Assembly: GCF_049747295.1 (NCBI RefSeq)
Contig: NZ_JBMHJM010000002.1
Location: 62,001 to 126,000, forward strand
Direction of reading: 5' to 3'
Source of the DNA: Afipia sp049747295
Lineage (GTDB): Bacteria; Pseudomonadota; Alphaproteobacteria; Rhizobiales; Xanthobacteraceae
DNA: 64,000 bases
Shown here: in pieces, positions 30,927 to 39,186 of the stretch
Layout of the letters: the number at the start of each line of letters is the position of its first letter
Numbering within the stretch: position 1 is the stretch's first letter
Notes under the pieces: model-generated
The model's input: the letters and a program-made list of their open reading frames with translations, nothing else
Database searches by the model: none
Told to the model about the DNA's origin: nothing
Translations under genes and position numbers: made by a program

Positions 30927-31178
30927 ATGCTCGACGCCGTAGTCGCTTGGCTACAATCGCAATCTTTTGCCAACGAACTGAAACAGATCTGCAATACGGC
31001 CAATCTAGTTTCTGCTTCAGAAGATCAGCAGCAGGGCAAAAGATTGGTGGCGGGACAACAGGTTCAGCCACAATTCTCTTATCGGCGCCTCAACATGCAA
31101 AGCGCAAACGCGATTGACAGCGCAACATTCGATTTTCACACGGAAGCGCGCACCTACAGGGCCAGCCGACCGCCATAA
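30927..31178 (+). CDS. Small hypothetical protein, 83 aa
   Basis: An ATG with AAGGGA six bases upstream opens MLDAVVAWLQSQSFANELKQ and ends TFDFHTEARTYRASRPP. The N-terminus is helical, the C-terminus basic. The frame runs further upstream antisense to the desaturase without a ribosome site, so the internal ATG is chosen. Divergent from the desaturase. No recognised family. Confidence 0.5.
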   Translation: MLDAVVAWLQSQSFANELKQICNTANLVSASEDQQQGKRLVAGQQVQPQFSYRRLNMQSANAIDSATFDFHTEARTYRASRPP

Positions 31179-31508
31179 GGGTTCAGCGATGTCGAGTGCC
31201 CGGTCCGAGGACGCTGCACTGGGCCGTGGAACTCAGTTCGCAAGGCTGCAATCCGACCGGCGCCGCCGTGAGTTCACCTGCCGCCAGTCTTTTGCCCTGC
31301 CCTCCTCTTGCATCGACATCAGCCAACCCGTCTGCACGGCCACGGGCACCAGCTTGGGGTCGCTTTGACGTGATCAACAGGTCGATGAAAGCTCGCAATA
31401 GCGCCACCGCCTGATGGCATCATTTTCCGATTGCGGTTTGTGGAATGCATTTGTCGGTGAAACGAGCATCGTCGGCCTGCTCCCGATCGCGCGTAGGAAA
31501 AGGTCGAA
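31179..31508. other. Intergenic stretch before the hybrid kinase
   Basis: No supported gene; probably contains the hybrid kinase promoter. Short open frames on both strands lack ribosome sites. Confidence 0.4.
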
Positions 31509-33692
31509 ATGAACAGCCTCTTATCACGCCTGTTCGCGCTGGTCGCAGCCGCTATGCTGCCGGCAATCGCGATACAGGCGTACAACGAAGTCGACCTGCG
31601 TCGCACACGTCAAGTTGAAGTCCAGGAGGAAGTACGCGGCCTCGCCAAGCTCGCTGCCGCCGAGCAGCAGCAGATCGTCCAGGGAGTTCGTCAGGCGATG
31701 ATTGCCCTCTCGGAGCTTCCCGCGATCAAGGAGAAGGACGTCGAGGGATGCAATGCCTACCTTTCCAGGATCAAGAAACGATACCCGGAATTCATCGCGT
31801 TTATCGTGGTCGATATCAATGGCGACTCCTTCTGCGACTCTTTCAGCAAGCATACGCAATCGACCGCCGCTGGACGTGCCTACTTTGCGAGCGTCGTGAA
31901 GACCGGGAAATTCACGATCGGAGAGTTCGCGATCGGCCGAAACACCGGTCGCACCGTCCTCCAGTTTGCGCTGCCATTCTACGACGACAAGAACCGCATG
32001 GGCGGTGTCATCGTAGCAGCTCTCGGCCTCGATTGGCTCGCTGACTACATTGCGAAAAAGGGCGTTCCCGAGGGAGCCGCGATCGCCATCACGGACCGCA
32101 ACGGCATCTGTCTGGCTCGCTATCCTGACAATGCCCGGTTCGCCGGCAAGAACCTGGCCAGCCGCAGAGATCCAAGGCTCTACGACGGCACTGTTGTGGA
32201 CAAGGTTGGCGTTGACGGCGTGCAACGAACTCTCGGCTTCGCCGCGGTAGGGAAAGATCTTCTTGTCAGCTTTGGCGTCGGCAGAGCGCAGACGTTTGCC
32301 AAGATCCAACATCGCACGCAGCGCGACGTGTTGTTCATTCTGACGAGTGCCCTGGTTGTTTTGATCCTGACGGCGTGGGGCGCCGAACGGTTCATCCAGC
32401 GCCCGTTTGCGCAATTGGTTGACGCAGCGAACCGTTGGCGGCTCGGCGAATTCGGCCAGCGTTTGGACATTCCGGGCAGCTCGGAAATCGCACGGGTCGC
32501 CAGGGCATTCAACGCCATGGCCGATGCGCTGAAGCACCGCGACGACGAATTGTCCGAAGCGAGGGAGCAGTTTTATCAGAGCCAGAAGATGGAGAGCGTC
32601 GGCCAGCTCACCGGTGGCGTTGCGCACGACTTCAACAACCTGCTTACGGTCGCCTCCGCGAACCTCGAACTTATCGAGGCTAGCCGGGATATTGGCGAAG
32701 CCCGGCGCTTCGCTGCGGGTGCACGACGTGCTGTCGATCGGGGGGCAAAGCTAACGGCGCAGCTTCTCGCCTTCTCGCGACGGCAGGTCTTGAATCCCAA
32801 ACCCGTCGACGTCAACCAGCTTGTTTGTGAGTTTCAGGGGCTCATTCGCAAAGCCGTCGGAGAGACGTGCCGGATTAAGGTACGGACTGATGATGGATTG
32901 TGGCTCTGCCACGTCGACCCGGCGCTGCTTCACACCGCGCTCCTCAACCTCGCCCTGAACGCGCGCGACGCCATGCCGGATGGCGGCCTGCTTGAGATCG
33001 AGATGGCGAACATCATCGTGAACGAAGGAGCCGTCGTGGGATGCTCGCCAGGATCGTACGTCAGGCTGTCTATTCAAGACACTGGTTCTGGAATGCCCCC
33101 CGAGGTTCGGGCTCGGGTGTTTGAGCCCTTCTTCACAACGAAGGAAGTTGGCAAAGGTACGGGGCTCGGCCTTAGCATGGTCTACGGCTTCGTTCGTCAG
33201 TCCGAGGGGCATGTTGAAATAGAAAGCACGCCTGGAGTGGGAACCACCGTCACGCTCTACTTGCCGAAAGCCACGCAAAAGTCCGACGTAGAGATGGAAG
33301 ACGTCCGGCCCCAAGGGATCGTGGCGGGCTCGGAGCGTATTCTGGTTGCCGAGGATAACGACGATCTGCTGGATCTCATGTCGACGATGCTGACCCAGTC
33401 GGGCTATCAGGTTCGTTGCGCCCAGAACGGTGCTGAAGCCCTTCGGATGCTCAAGGCAGAAGACTTTGATCTCTTGCTAAGTGACATCATGATGCCAAAC
33501 GGGATCAACGGCATTGAGCTTGCGCGGGAAGCGAGACGATTGAATAAGGGAATCAAGGTCCTGCTTGTCTCGGGCTATGCGGGAGAAGTGTTGGAACGAC
33601 ATAAAGCGGTGGGCGAATTTCCGCTTATCGACAAACCATTTTACATGTCGGAATTGGCAGCGCGTTTACGATCGATCCTGCACGACGATTGA
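31509..33692 (+). CDS. Hybrid sensor histidine kinase with Cache sensor, 727 aa
   Basis: TM1 at about 5-25, an extracytoplasmic double Cache-like sensor to about 275, TM2 (FILTSALVVLILTAWG), HAMP, HisKA with phospho-His in GGVAHDFNNLLT, HATPase (NLALNARDAMPDGG, GKGTGLGLSMVYG), and a C-terminal receiver with Asp in LLLSDIMMPNG. It should sense a small periplasmic ligand and pass phosphate to its own receiver. AAAGG precedes the ATG. No separate response regulator is adjacent. Its position next to the polysaccharide genes could be coincidental. Confidence 0.93.
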   Translation: MNSLLSRLFALVAAAMLPAIAIQAYNEVDLRRTRQVEVQEEVRGLAKLAAAEQQQIVQGVRQAMIALSELPAIKEKDVEGCNAYLSRIKKRYPEFIAFIVVDINGDSFCDSFSKHTQSTAAGRAYFASVVKTGKFTIGEFAIGRNTGRTVLQFALPFYDDKNRMGGVIVAALGLDWLADYIAKKGVPEGAAIAITDRNGICLARYPDNARFAGKNLASRRDPRLYDGTVVDKVGVDGVQRTLGFAAVGKDLLVSFGVGRAQTFAKIQHRTQRDVLFILTSALVVLILTAWGAERFIQRPFAQLVDAANRWRLGEFGQRLDIPGSSEIARVARAFNAMADALKHRDDELSEAREQFYQSQKMESVGQLTGGVAHDFNNLLTVASANLELIEASRDIGEARRFAAGARRAVDRGAKLTAQLLAFSRRQVLNPKPVDVNQLVCEFQGLIRKAVGETCRIKVRTDDGLWLCHVDPALLHTALLNLALNARDAMPDGGLLEIEMANIIVNEGAVVGCSPGSYVRLSIQDTGSGMPPEVRARVFEPFFTTKEVGKGTGLGLSMVYGFVRQSEGHVEIESTPGVGTTVTLYLPKATQKSDVEMEDVRPQGIVAGSERILVAEDNDDLLDLMSTMLTQSGYQVRCAQNGAEALRMLKAEDFDLLLSDIMMPNGINGIELAREARRLNKGIKVLLVSGYAGEVLERHKAVGEFPLIDKPFYMSELAARLRSILHDD

Positions 33693-33783
33693 TCACGCAA
33701 GCTTCGCAAATCTTAAGTCGATGTCGCTCTTGTTTGTATTGTCGACGCGAACTCTATTGCCCTCGCGCGAAGACATTACGTGC

Positions 33784-33819
33784 GACGTTATTAAGTGTGA
33801 CGTTATTAAGTGTGACGTT
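33784..33819. repeat. 15-bp tandem repeat, 2.4 copies
   Basis: GACGTTATTAAGTGT occurs twice in tandem and is followed by GACGTT. It sits in the 240-bp gap between the hybrid kinase and the convergent GT4 gene. No coding or terminator role evident. Confidence 0.6.
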
Positions 33820-33932
33820 GCCCCACGGCGGGATGGACATGTCGAAAGTGTCCAAGCGAGCCAAAACGTCCGTTTCATACACCCGTCCCACTTGTATTTG
33901 TCTGCGCGCTCGCTCTCCGCGACGTAGATGCG

Positions 33933-35249
33933 TCAAACAGCGGACGACTTGCGGGATACGCGTTTCTTGGCTTTTGACCATTCCGATGCCGGTCGTCCCG
34001 GCCAAACGCTTCGCGGCGCGGCCGAGGCGGCCTCAAGGTCGAAAAGCTGCCGCACTCGCGGCACGCAGATTTTGTCTGCGTCGTAGTGATCAATCACGAA
34101 GCGACGGGCGGCGTCCCTGATTGCGTTGAACCGTTCAGGCCCCTGAAGCGCCTCGACGACCCGTTCGGCAAGCTCATCGACTGCAAAAAACGGAACCAGC
34201 AGGCCGTTCTCGCCGGAGTTGATGACCTCGCGTACCGGCGGCGTGTCAGACCCGATCACCAGGCATCCCGCGCTCATCGCTTCCAGCATGGACCAGGACA
34301 GCACAAAGGGGTACGTCAAATAGACATGCGCCGATGACACCTGAAGAGTTGAAATAAAAGTGTCGTATGGAACGCCGCCCATGAAATGGACGCGCGACAG
34401 ATCCAATCGATCGCGGACTTCTTCCAGGAAGATCGACTTCCACGTGTTGCCCACCGGCGGAGGAAGGCCATAGGACAACCCATCCCTCCCGATAATCACA
34501 ATCTGCGCTTCGGGCCGGCGCCTCAGGATTTCGGGAAGCGCGCGCATGAAGATGTGATACCCCCTCAGCGGTTCGAGATTGCGCACCACGAACGTCACGA
34601 TCTCATCTGAACGGCTGACTTGCCGGCCGTTCGGGAGCATCAGGCGCGCTTGCGGATTCGGCCGCACGCGCGAGGTATCAATTCCCTCGTGGATAACTTC
34701 GATCTTGCTTTGATAGTGCGAGGGAAAAGTAGAACGCTGCCAATTGGTGGGCGAGATCCCAAGTTCACAATCGGCGAGCGCGAGCAACGTCGTCGCATTC
34801 TTAAGCTGCAGACCGATATGGCCGTCCAGCCCCGACATCGGAAATTCCGGGTCGAATCCGATGTCGCGCCTCTCGGCTCCGTAAAAGAATTCGCAATAGA
34901 CGAACAATCTCGCCTTGGGAAACATCGTGCGCAGAGGCAACGTCTCGCCCCATCCGGGATGAGCAAAGATCACATCCGGCGCAAACCCCGACGCCGCCAA
35001 TGTCGAAAGGCTGTACAGGACCTGCTCGGCACGGCGGCACTCCAGATCGAAACGTCGGGCGAACGGGTGGGTTGCAGAGACATCGGCATGGGAAAGTGCA
35101 TATTTAATCAACTTGACCGAAGGCATCGGATGCGCATTCGACGCTCCAATGGCAACGAGCTCGACGCCAGGCACATGAGCCAGCGCCGCCGCCAGATTGC
35201 GGTACTGCGCCGGAAAATTATTGTGAACGAATAAAATTTTCATCGACAT
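33933..35249 (-). CDS. GT4-family glycosyltransferase, 438 aa
   Basis: GT-B fold: an N-terminal Rossmann domain beginning MKILFVHNNFPAQYRNLA and a C-terminal domain with VTFVVRNLEPLRGYHIFMRA, VIIGRD, and the E-x7-E region SWSMLEAMSAGCLVIGSDTPPVREVI. These enzymes transfer sugars from nucleotide donors with retention of configuration. GAAGA precedes the ATG. It is the first of several glycosyltransferases around the rhamnose genes but lies on its own, facing away from the two large GT2 genes. Sugar specificity unknown. Confidence 0.9.
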   Translation of the reverse strand: MSMKILFVHNNFPAQYRNLAAALAHVPGVELVAIGASNAHPMPSVKLIKYALSHADVSATHPFARRFDLECRRAEQVLYSLSTLAASGFAPDVIFAHPGWGETLPLRTMFPKARLFVYCEFFYGAERRDIGFDPEFPMSGLDGHIGLQLKNATTLLALADCELGISPTNWQRSTFPSHYQSKIEVIHEGIDTSRVRPNPQARLMLPNGRQVSRSDEIVTFVVRNLEPLRGYHIFMRALPEILRRRPEAQIVIIGRDGLSYGLPPPVGNTWKSIFLEEVRDRLDLSRVHFMGGVPYDTFISTLQVSSAHVYLTYPFVLSWSMLEAMSAGCLVIGSDTPPVREVINSGENGLLVPFFAVDELAERVVEALQGPERFNAIRDAARRFVIDHYDADKICVPRVRQLFDLEAASAAPRSVWPGRPASEWSKAKKRVSRKSSAV

Positions 35250-35551
35250 AGAATCTTCATCGAAGACGACGTCCTACTTCAACGCTTCATATCGCGGTCG
35301 ATTGAGGACACAATGAAGCTTCAGCACCACGTTTACAGCAAAAATTTTTCGACAGTGAAGATTTCAGTGGCGTCTCCTTCTAACCCTTCGCGCGCTGCAG
35401 AGCAGAATTGCAATACCGTGCAATTTGCACTTCATCGCGCTTTCGCGTTTTTCTGACATCTTCCTGCCCTAAAAGTCGTTGATCAATTGTCATCACAAGA
35501 ACGCGAATTCAAAAGTAAGCGTCGTACTGGGAATGCAAGGGCAAGCGCGAG
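35250..35551. other. Divergent promoter region of the glycan locus
   Basis: Lies between the GT4 gene and the first of the plus-strand surface-glycan genes. AT-rich segments (around 35335-35355) may hold promoters. No repeats or small genes supported. Confidence 0.4.
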
Positions 35552-35788
35552 ATGAGAGTCAGACTCACACAAGGTCCTTCAGGCGACCAAGCGCAAATCC
35601 AGCATCTCGATTTAAGCAGCGCTGAGAATATCGCAGACTCCATTGCATTGTTGCGAGAAGAGAACGACAGGCTTCGCAAGATGGCTGTGTCGCTCAGTAT
35701 GGAAACCGAGGACATTCGGCGTTCTCTTTCGCCGGCTGCCAACCTGGTGGCCGCCTCTCACCCGAAGGCATTTCTCGGATTGTCTTGA
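35552..35788 (+). CDS. Small coiled-coil hypothetical protein, 78 aa
   Basis: Soluble, with a heptad-like segment (NIADSIALLREENDRLRKMA) that predicts a short coiled coil. No ribosome site stands out. It is 55 bp upstream of the next gene on the same strand and may share its transcript. Function unknown. Confidence 0.5.
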   Translation: MRVRLTQGPSGDQAQIQHLDLSSAENIADSIALLREENDRLRKMAVSLSMETEDIRRSLSPAANLVAASHPKAFLGLS

Positions 35789-35843
35789 GTGAGCGGGTCA
35801 TGAGCCCTGCCATTCGCAAAATGAATCTGTTCCGGAGAGTTTG

Positions 35844-36707
35844 ATGAACAGCGCTGAGCAACAGAAAATGGCGAGTCTCGACCGCGGATTGTTCTTCATA
35901 AACTATAAGAGCGCGGAGGATTCCCTCTCACCACCTCATGTGACGGTCGCCCCGGCCGAAGGGCATGAGCGGCGCATGGAGATCATCCTGCATCCCGACG
36001 CAACCGAGGCGACGCTGCGGGAGCCCAATTCCGGCTTGGTGGTGCGTGTCAATACGCCCGGTACTTTGCAGGTCCGGGTTCAGCCGAGGAGCTTTGGAGG
36101 ATCGCAAGCTGCCGTGGTGCGTATCGAGCCCATCAACGCCGGCCGACTGTCCACCAACCCAAGCAATGGCATCGGATTACACACGCTGGTTGCAACGGAA
36201 GGCCTGAAGCTACTTGGCCACGTGGCAGGTCGCGGCGACGTCATTGTCGGTCCCAATGCATGGATCGCGGGTCCGACCGCGCCGTCTCGCGTGGAAGGTG
36301 TGGCTCTGGAATGGCCGGACAAGCCGCCGGGTGTCGATATTCGCTATGCAGTCCAATTCGCCAACGGTCAGGCGGGCAGCGGCAGGATGATGCCGCTCGG
36401 GACCTATGCCGGCACCCGCGGACAGGCCTTGCCCCTCACGGGCGTGGTTCTCGAAATGAGCGGCACCGATGACCTGGAGTTTGTCGCGGACGCAGGCTTT
36501 TTGAATGCACCGACCTTGCACGCGGTCGGCAAGCGTGTGGTGCTGTCGGGTCCGACCAGTCGCGAACCGCTGGTCGGTCTTCGTATCGGCATCGAGCGCA
36601 TCGCAACCGCGGAACAGATCGCACCACCCGCAGGGTCGCGGAAGCCCGCCGGTCCGGCGCGGGTCCGAGTCTTTCGCAGCCGGCTGCGCCAAGCGAACGC
36701 CATTTGA
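35844..36707 (+). CDS. Hypothetical protein of the glycan locus, 287 aa
   Basis: The ATG at 35844 has GGAGAG five bases upstream. The protein has no signal peptide and is rich in beta-strand patterns (VVRVNTPGTLQVRVQP, VVRIEPINAGRL, PLTGVVLEMSGTDDLEFVAD), suggesting two or more beta-sandwich modules. No known catalytic motif. It is followed after 47 bp by the first large glycosyltransferase, so it may bind a glycan or act as an accessory factor. Not recognised. Confidence 0.7.
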   Translation: MNSAEQQKMASLDRGLFFINYKSAEDSLSPPHVTVAPAEGHERRMEIILHPDATEATLREPNSGLVVRVNTPGTLQVRVQPRSFGGSQAAVVRIEPINAGRLSTNPSNGIGLHTLVATEGLKLLGHVAGRGDVIVGPNAWIAGPTAPSRVEGVALEWPDKPPGVDIRYAVQFANGQAGSGRMMPLGTYAGTRGQALPLTGVVLEMSGTDDLEFVADAGFLNAPTLHAVGKRVVLSGPTSREPLVGLRIGIERIATAEQIAPPAGSRKPAGPARVRVFRSRLRQANAI

Positions 36708-36754
36708 TAAATCATGTCCGATGAAATGGACGCAACCGGTCGGGGCACCGTCAG

Positions 36755-39184
36755 ATGGTTCTCGGCAGTGCCCCTCCGCTCCTTGTCGGATCTCACTCAC
36801 ATATCACGCTCGAACGCCTGGCCGCACAGGCACTGACGGCTCACGACTTTCCTGCAGCGTTCAAATACGCGGATCGACGTTGCCGTGTCGAACCACCAGC
36901 GGCCGCGCATTGCTTTGTTCTCCGCGCGGAAGCGAACTGGAGGCTCGCACGCAACGACGCAGCACTGGCGGACCTCGCCGAAGCACTGCGTGTCGATCCC
37001 TCCGACCTTGGCGCTAACCGCCGCATGTTCACCTGGGCCACGGGCGATCGGCGGCGAACCGCGGCCGCCAATTTGATCAGTCGTGACGGCAATCCGCCGA
37101 TCCTCCGGGCTGCTATAGCAGAACTCCGGCGTGCAGGAGAGCAGCACTGGGCCGCCTGCTCGGTGTTTGACAATCACGTGACAGGCTGGGTCGCCTGGAC
37201 CAGCGCGACCACGATCGAAGCCAGCCTTGCAACCGAGCACGGCACTCTCACCAGCCTGCTCGAACCCAATTCGTTTCACCCCTTGGCCGGGATGGACGTT
37301 CAGGCCACCGCCTTTCTGGTTCGGCGGCCGCCGTCCAGAACGCCTCAGACGCTGACGTTGAAAAGCGACGGAGAGATTTTCCAGGTTCGGCGGCTGGCTC
37401 CCAATCTGTCCTTGCCGCCCCAGTTGCGAGATGACGCGCCCCGCTCTGCTGCGCCACGATCCGACATCGCACCCACCGTTATCGTTCCGGTGTACCGGGA
37501 TGCACGGACAACGCTTGCCTGCTTTGACAGCCTCATCAAGGCACGGGCTTCGAATGAATTCCGCATCCTGGCGATCGACGATGCCAGCCCGGAGCCGGAG
37601 TTGCGGCACGATCTCAACGCGCTTGCCGCCGCCGGGACGATCGATCTTCTCGTGAACGCGGCTAATCTGGGTTTTGTCGGTTCGGTCAATCGCGCGCTGA
37701 AGAAAGTGCCCGCGGGCGACGTCTTGTTGCTCAACTCCGACACAATCGTGCCGCCCGGCTTCATCGAGCGATTGGCAGCGGTCGCGCATTCCGCGCCTGA
37801 CATTGGAACCGTCACGCCGCTGTCAAACAACGGCGACATCTTTTCGTTTCCGACGCCGAACGATGTCAATCCGATGCAGGGCTATGAGCAGATCCTCGGG
37901 ATCGATCGGATCGCGAGCACTGCCCATGCTGGTGATGCGATCGACGTGCCGAGCGGCATCGGTTTCTGTCTTTATATGACGCGTCGCTGTCTCGACGCCA
38001 TTGGCGGGCTCTCGGAAAATTTTGAACGAGGCTATCTCGAGGATGTCGATCTCTGCTTGCGCGCACGCGCGAAAGGTTTTCGCAACGTCTGCGCCCCGTC
38101 GGTCTATGTCGGACATCACGGCTCGAAATCCTTTCAGCACGAGAAGCGGGGGCTGGTGCTTCGCAATCTCGACATTCTGGACCGGCGATTCCCGAACTAC
38201 CGGCGGGAATGTCGTGCGTTCGAGATCGCCGATCCATTGCGGCCGGCGCGCGAAAGACTCGATCGCGCCCTACCCTGGCCTTCCGAGCCCTCCGTGCTCC
38301 TTGTCGGGAATCAACGGAGCTTCGCCGCCATCGCCGAGGAACGAGCGCGCCATCTCCGCGAGCGCGGCGAACGCGCTGTTGTCCTGTTGCGGGACCGCGA
38401 TGTCTTTCACCTCAAAGCCGCCGACGGGACCAGTCCACAGGCTGTCCAGTTGAAGCTCGACACCGAGGCAGCCATCGCCGACGCCGCCACGGTCCTTGCA
38501 CGGCTGCACGCTGGCCGCGTCGAGATCGTCGAACCGAATCCGCTTCCGCAGTTGATCGCGCTGATCCGGAAACTTGGCATTCCCGCCCATCCCTGGCTGA
38601 CAGCAGGTGGTCTTGGCGAGGCAGTCACCTCACTTCCCGAGGCCACGCCGATTTTTGTTCCCAGCAAGACGGCCAAGGCGTTTGCGCAAGCCCGCTGGCC
38701 CGGCCGCAACATCATTCTGCAGGATTGGCCCACCCGTCCCTTGACGCTGGCGCCGATCTCCGGCGCAAGCAAATCGCTTGCCGTCGTTCCGTCCGCGCCC
38801 TCGCCCGCCGCCTTGCGCGTGATGAGAAGGTTGGCGGATCGCCTCGGGCAACAGGATCCATCCAGATCGATCGTCGTCGCCGGTGCCACCTGTGACGACG
38901 ACCGCCTGATGTCGTATCCGAACGTCTTCATCACGGGCGCCGTCGCGGCCGATGAGATTGGCGATGTCCTGGCGCCGCATCATCCAGGCTGGCTGCTCAT
39001 CGATTTCGACAAACCGGTCTTCGGACATCCTGTCATTGAGATGACAAGGCAGGCCTCGATCCCTGTCGCATATCGCGACTGGTCCGCCGGATCGGCCAAA
39101 GCGCGCAAAGGCGACCTTGCCATTCCTGCCGATGTGGACGAGCCGACACTTGTCGATGCCGTCATTGCGTGGATCGGACGCTGA
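36755..39184 (+). CDS. Large multidomain glycosyltransferase (TPR + GT2 + GT-B-like), 809 aa
   Basis: Residues 10-110 form TPR-like helices. From about 239 a GT2 domain starts with PTVIVPVYRDARTT, has the DXD-type LLLNSDTIVPPG near 325 and EDVDLCLRARAKGF near 430, and ends near 495. Residues 500-809 form a second Rossmann-like region (PSVLLVGNQRSF, RIPVAYRD-like segments) that looks like a GT-B domain, but no clear catalytic motif is visible. It could transfer sugars processively or combine two activities. The next GT gene starts two bases after the stop. Confidence 0.82.
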   Translation: MVLGSAPPLLVGSHSHITLERLAAQALTAHDFPAAFKYADRRCRVEPPAAAHCFVLRAEANWRLARNDAALADLAEALRVDPSDLGANRRMFTWATGDRRRTAAANLISRDGNPPILRAAIAELRRAGEQHWAACSVFDNHVTGWVAWTSATTIEASLATEHGTLTSLLEPNSFHPLAGMDVQATAFLVRRPPSRTPQTLTLKSDGEIFQVRRLAPNLSLPPQLRDDAPRSAAPRSDIAPTVIVPVYRDARTTLACFDSLIKARASNEFRILAIDDASPEPELRHDLNALAAAGTIDLLVNAANLGFVGSVNRALKKVPAGDVLLLNSDTIVPPGFIERLAAVAHSAPDIGTVTPLSNNGDIFSFPTPNDVNPMQGYEQILGIDRIASTAHAGDAIDVPSGIGFCLYMTRRCLDAIGGLSENFERGYLEDVDLCLRARAKGFRNVCAPSVYVGHHGSKSFQHEKRGLVLRNLDILDRRFPNYRRECRAFEIADPLRPARERLDRALPWPSEPSVLLVGNQRSFAAIAEERARHLRERGERAVVLLRDRDVFHLKAADGTSPQAVQLKLDTEAAIADAATVLARLHAGRVEIVEPNPLPQLIALIRKLGIPAHPWLTAGGLGEAVTSLPEATPIFVPSKTAKAFAQARWPGRNIILQDWPTRPLTLAPISGASKSLAVVPSAPSPAALRVMRRLADRLGQQDPSRSIVVAGATCDDDRLMSYPNVFITGAVAADEIGDVLAPHHPGWLLIDFDKPVFGHPVIEMTRQASIPVAYRDWSAGSAKARKGDLAIPADVDEPTLVDAVIAWIGR

Positions 39185-39186
39185 AC

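Noticed and set aside
33784..33819. Tandem 15-mer as a CRISPR or iteron set
   Set aside because: Too few copies, no spacers, and no replication gene nearby.
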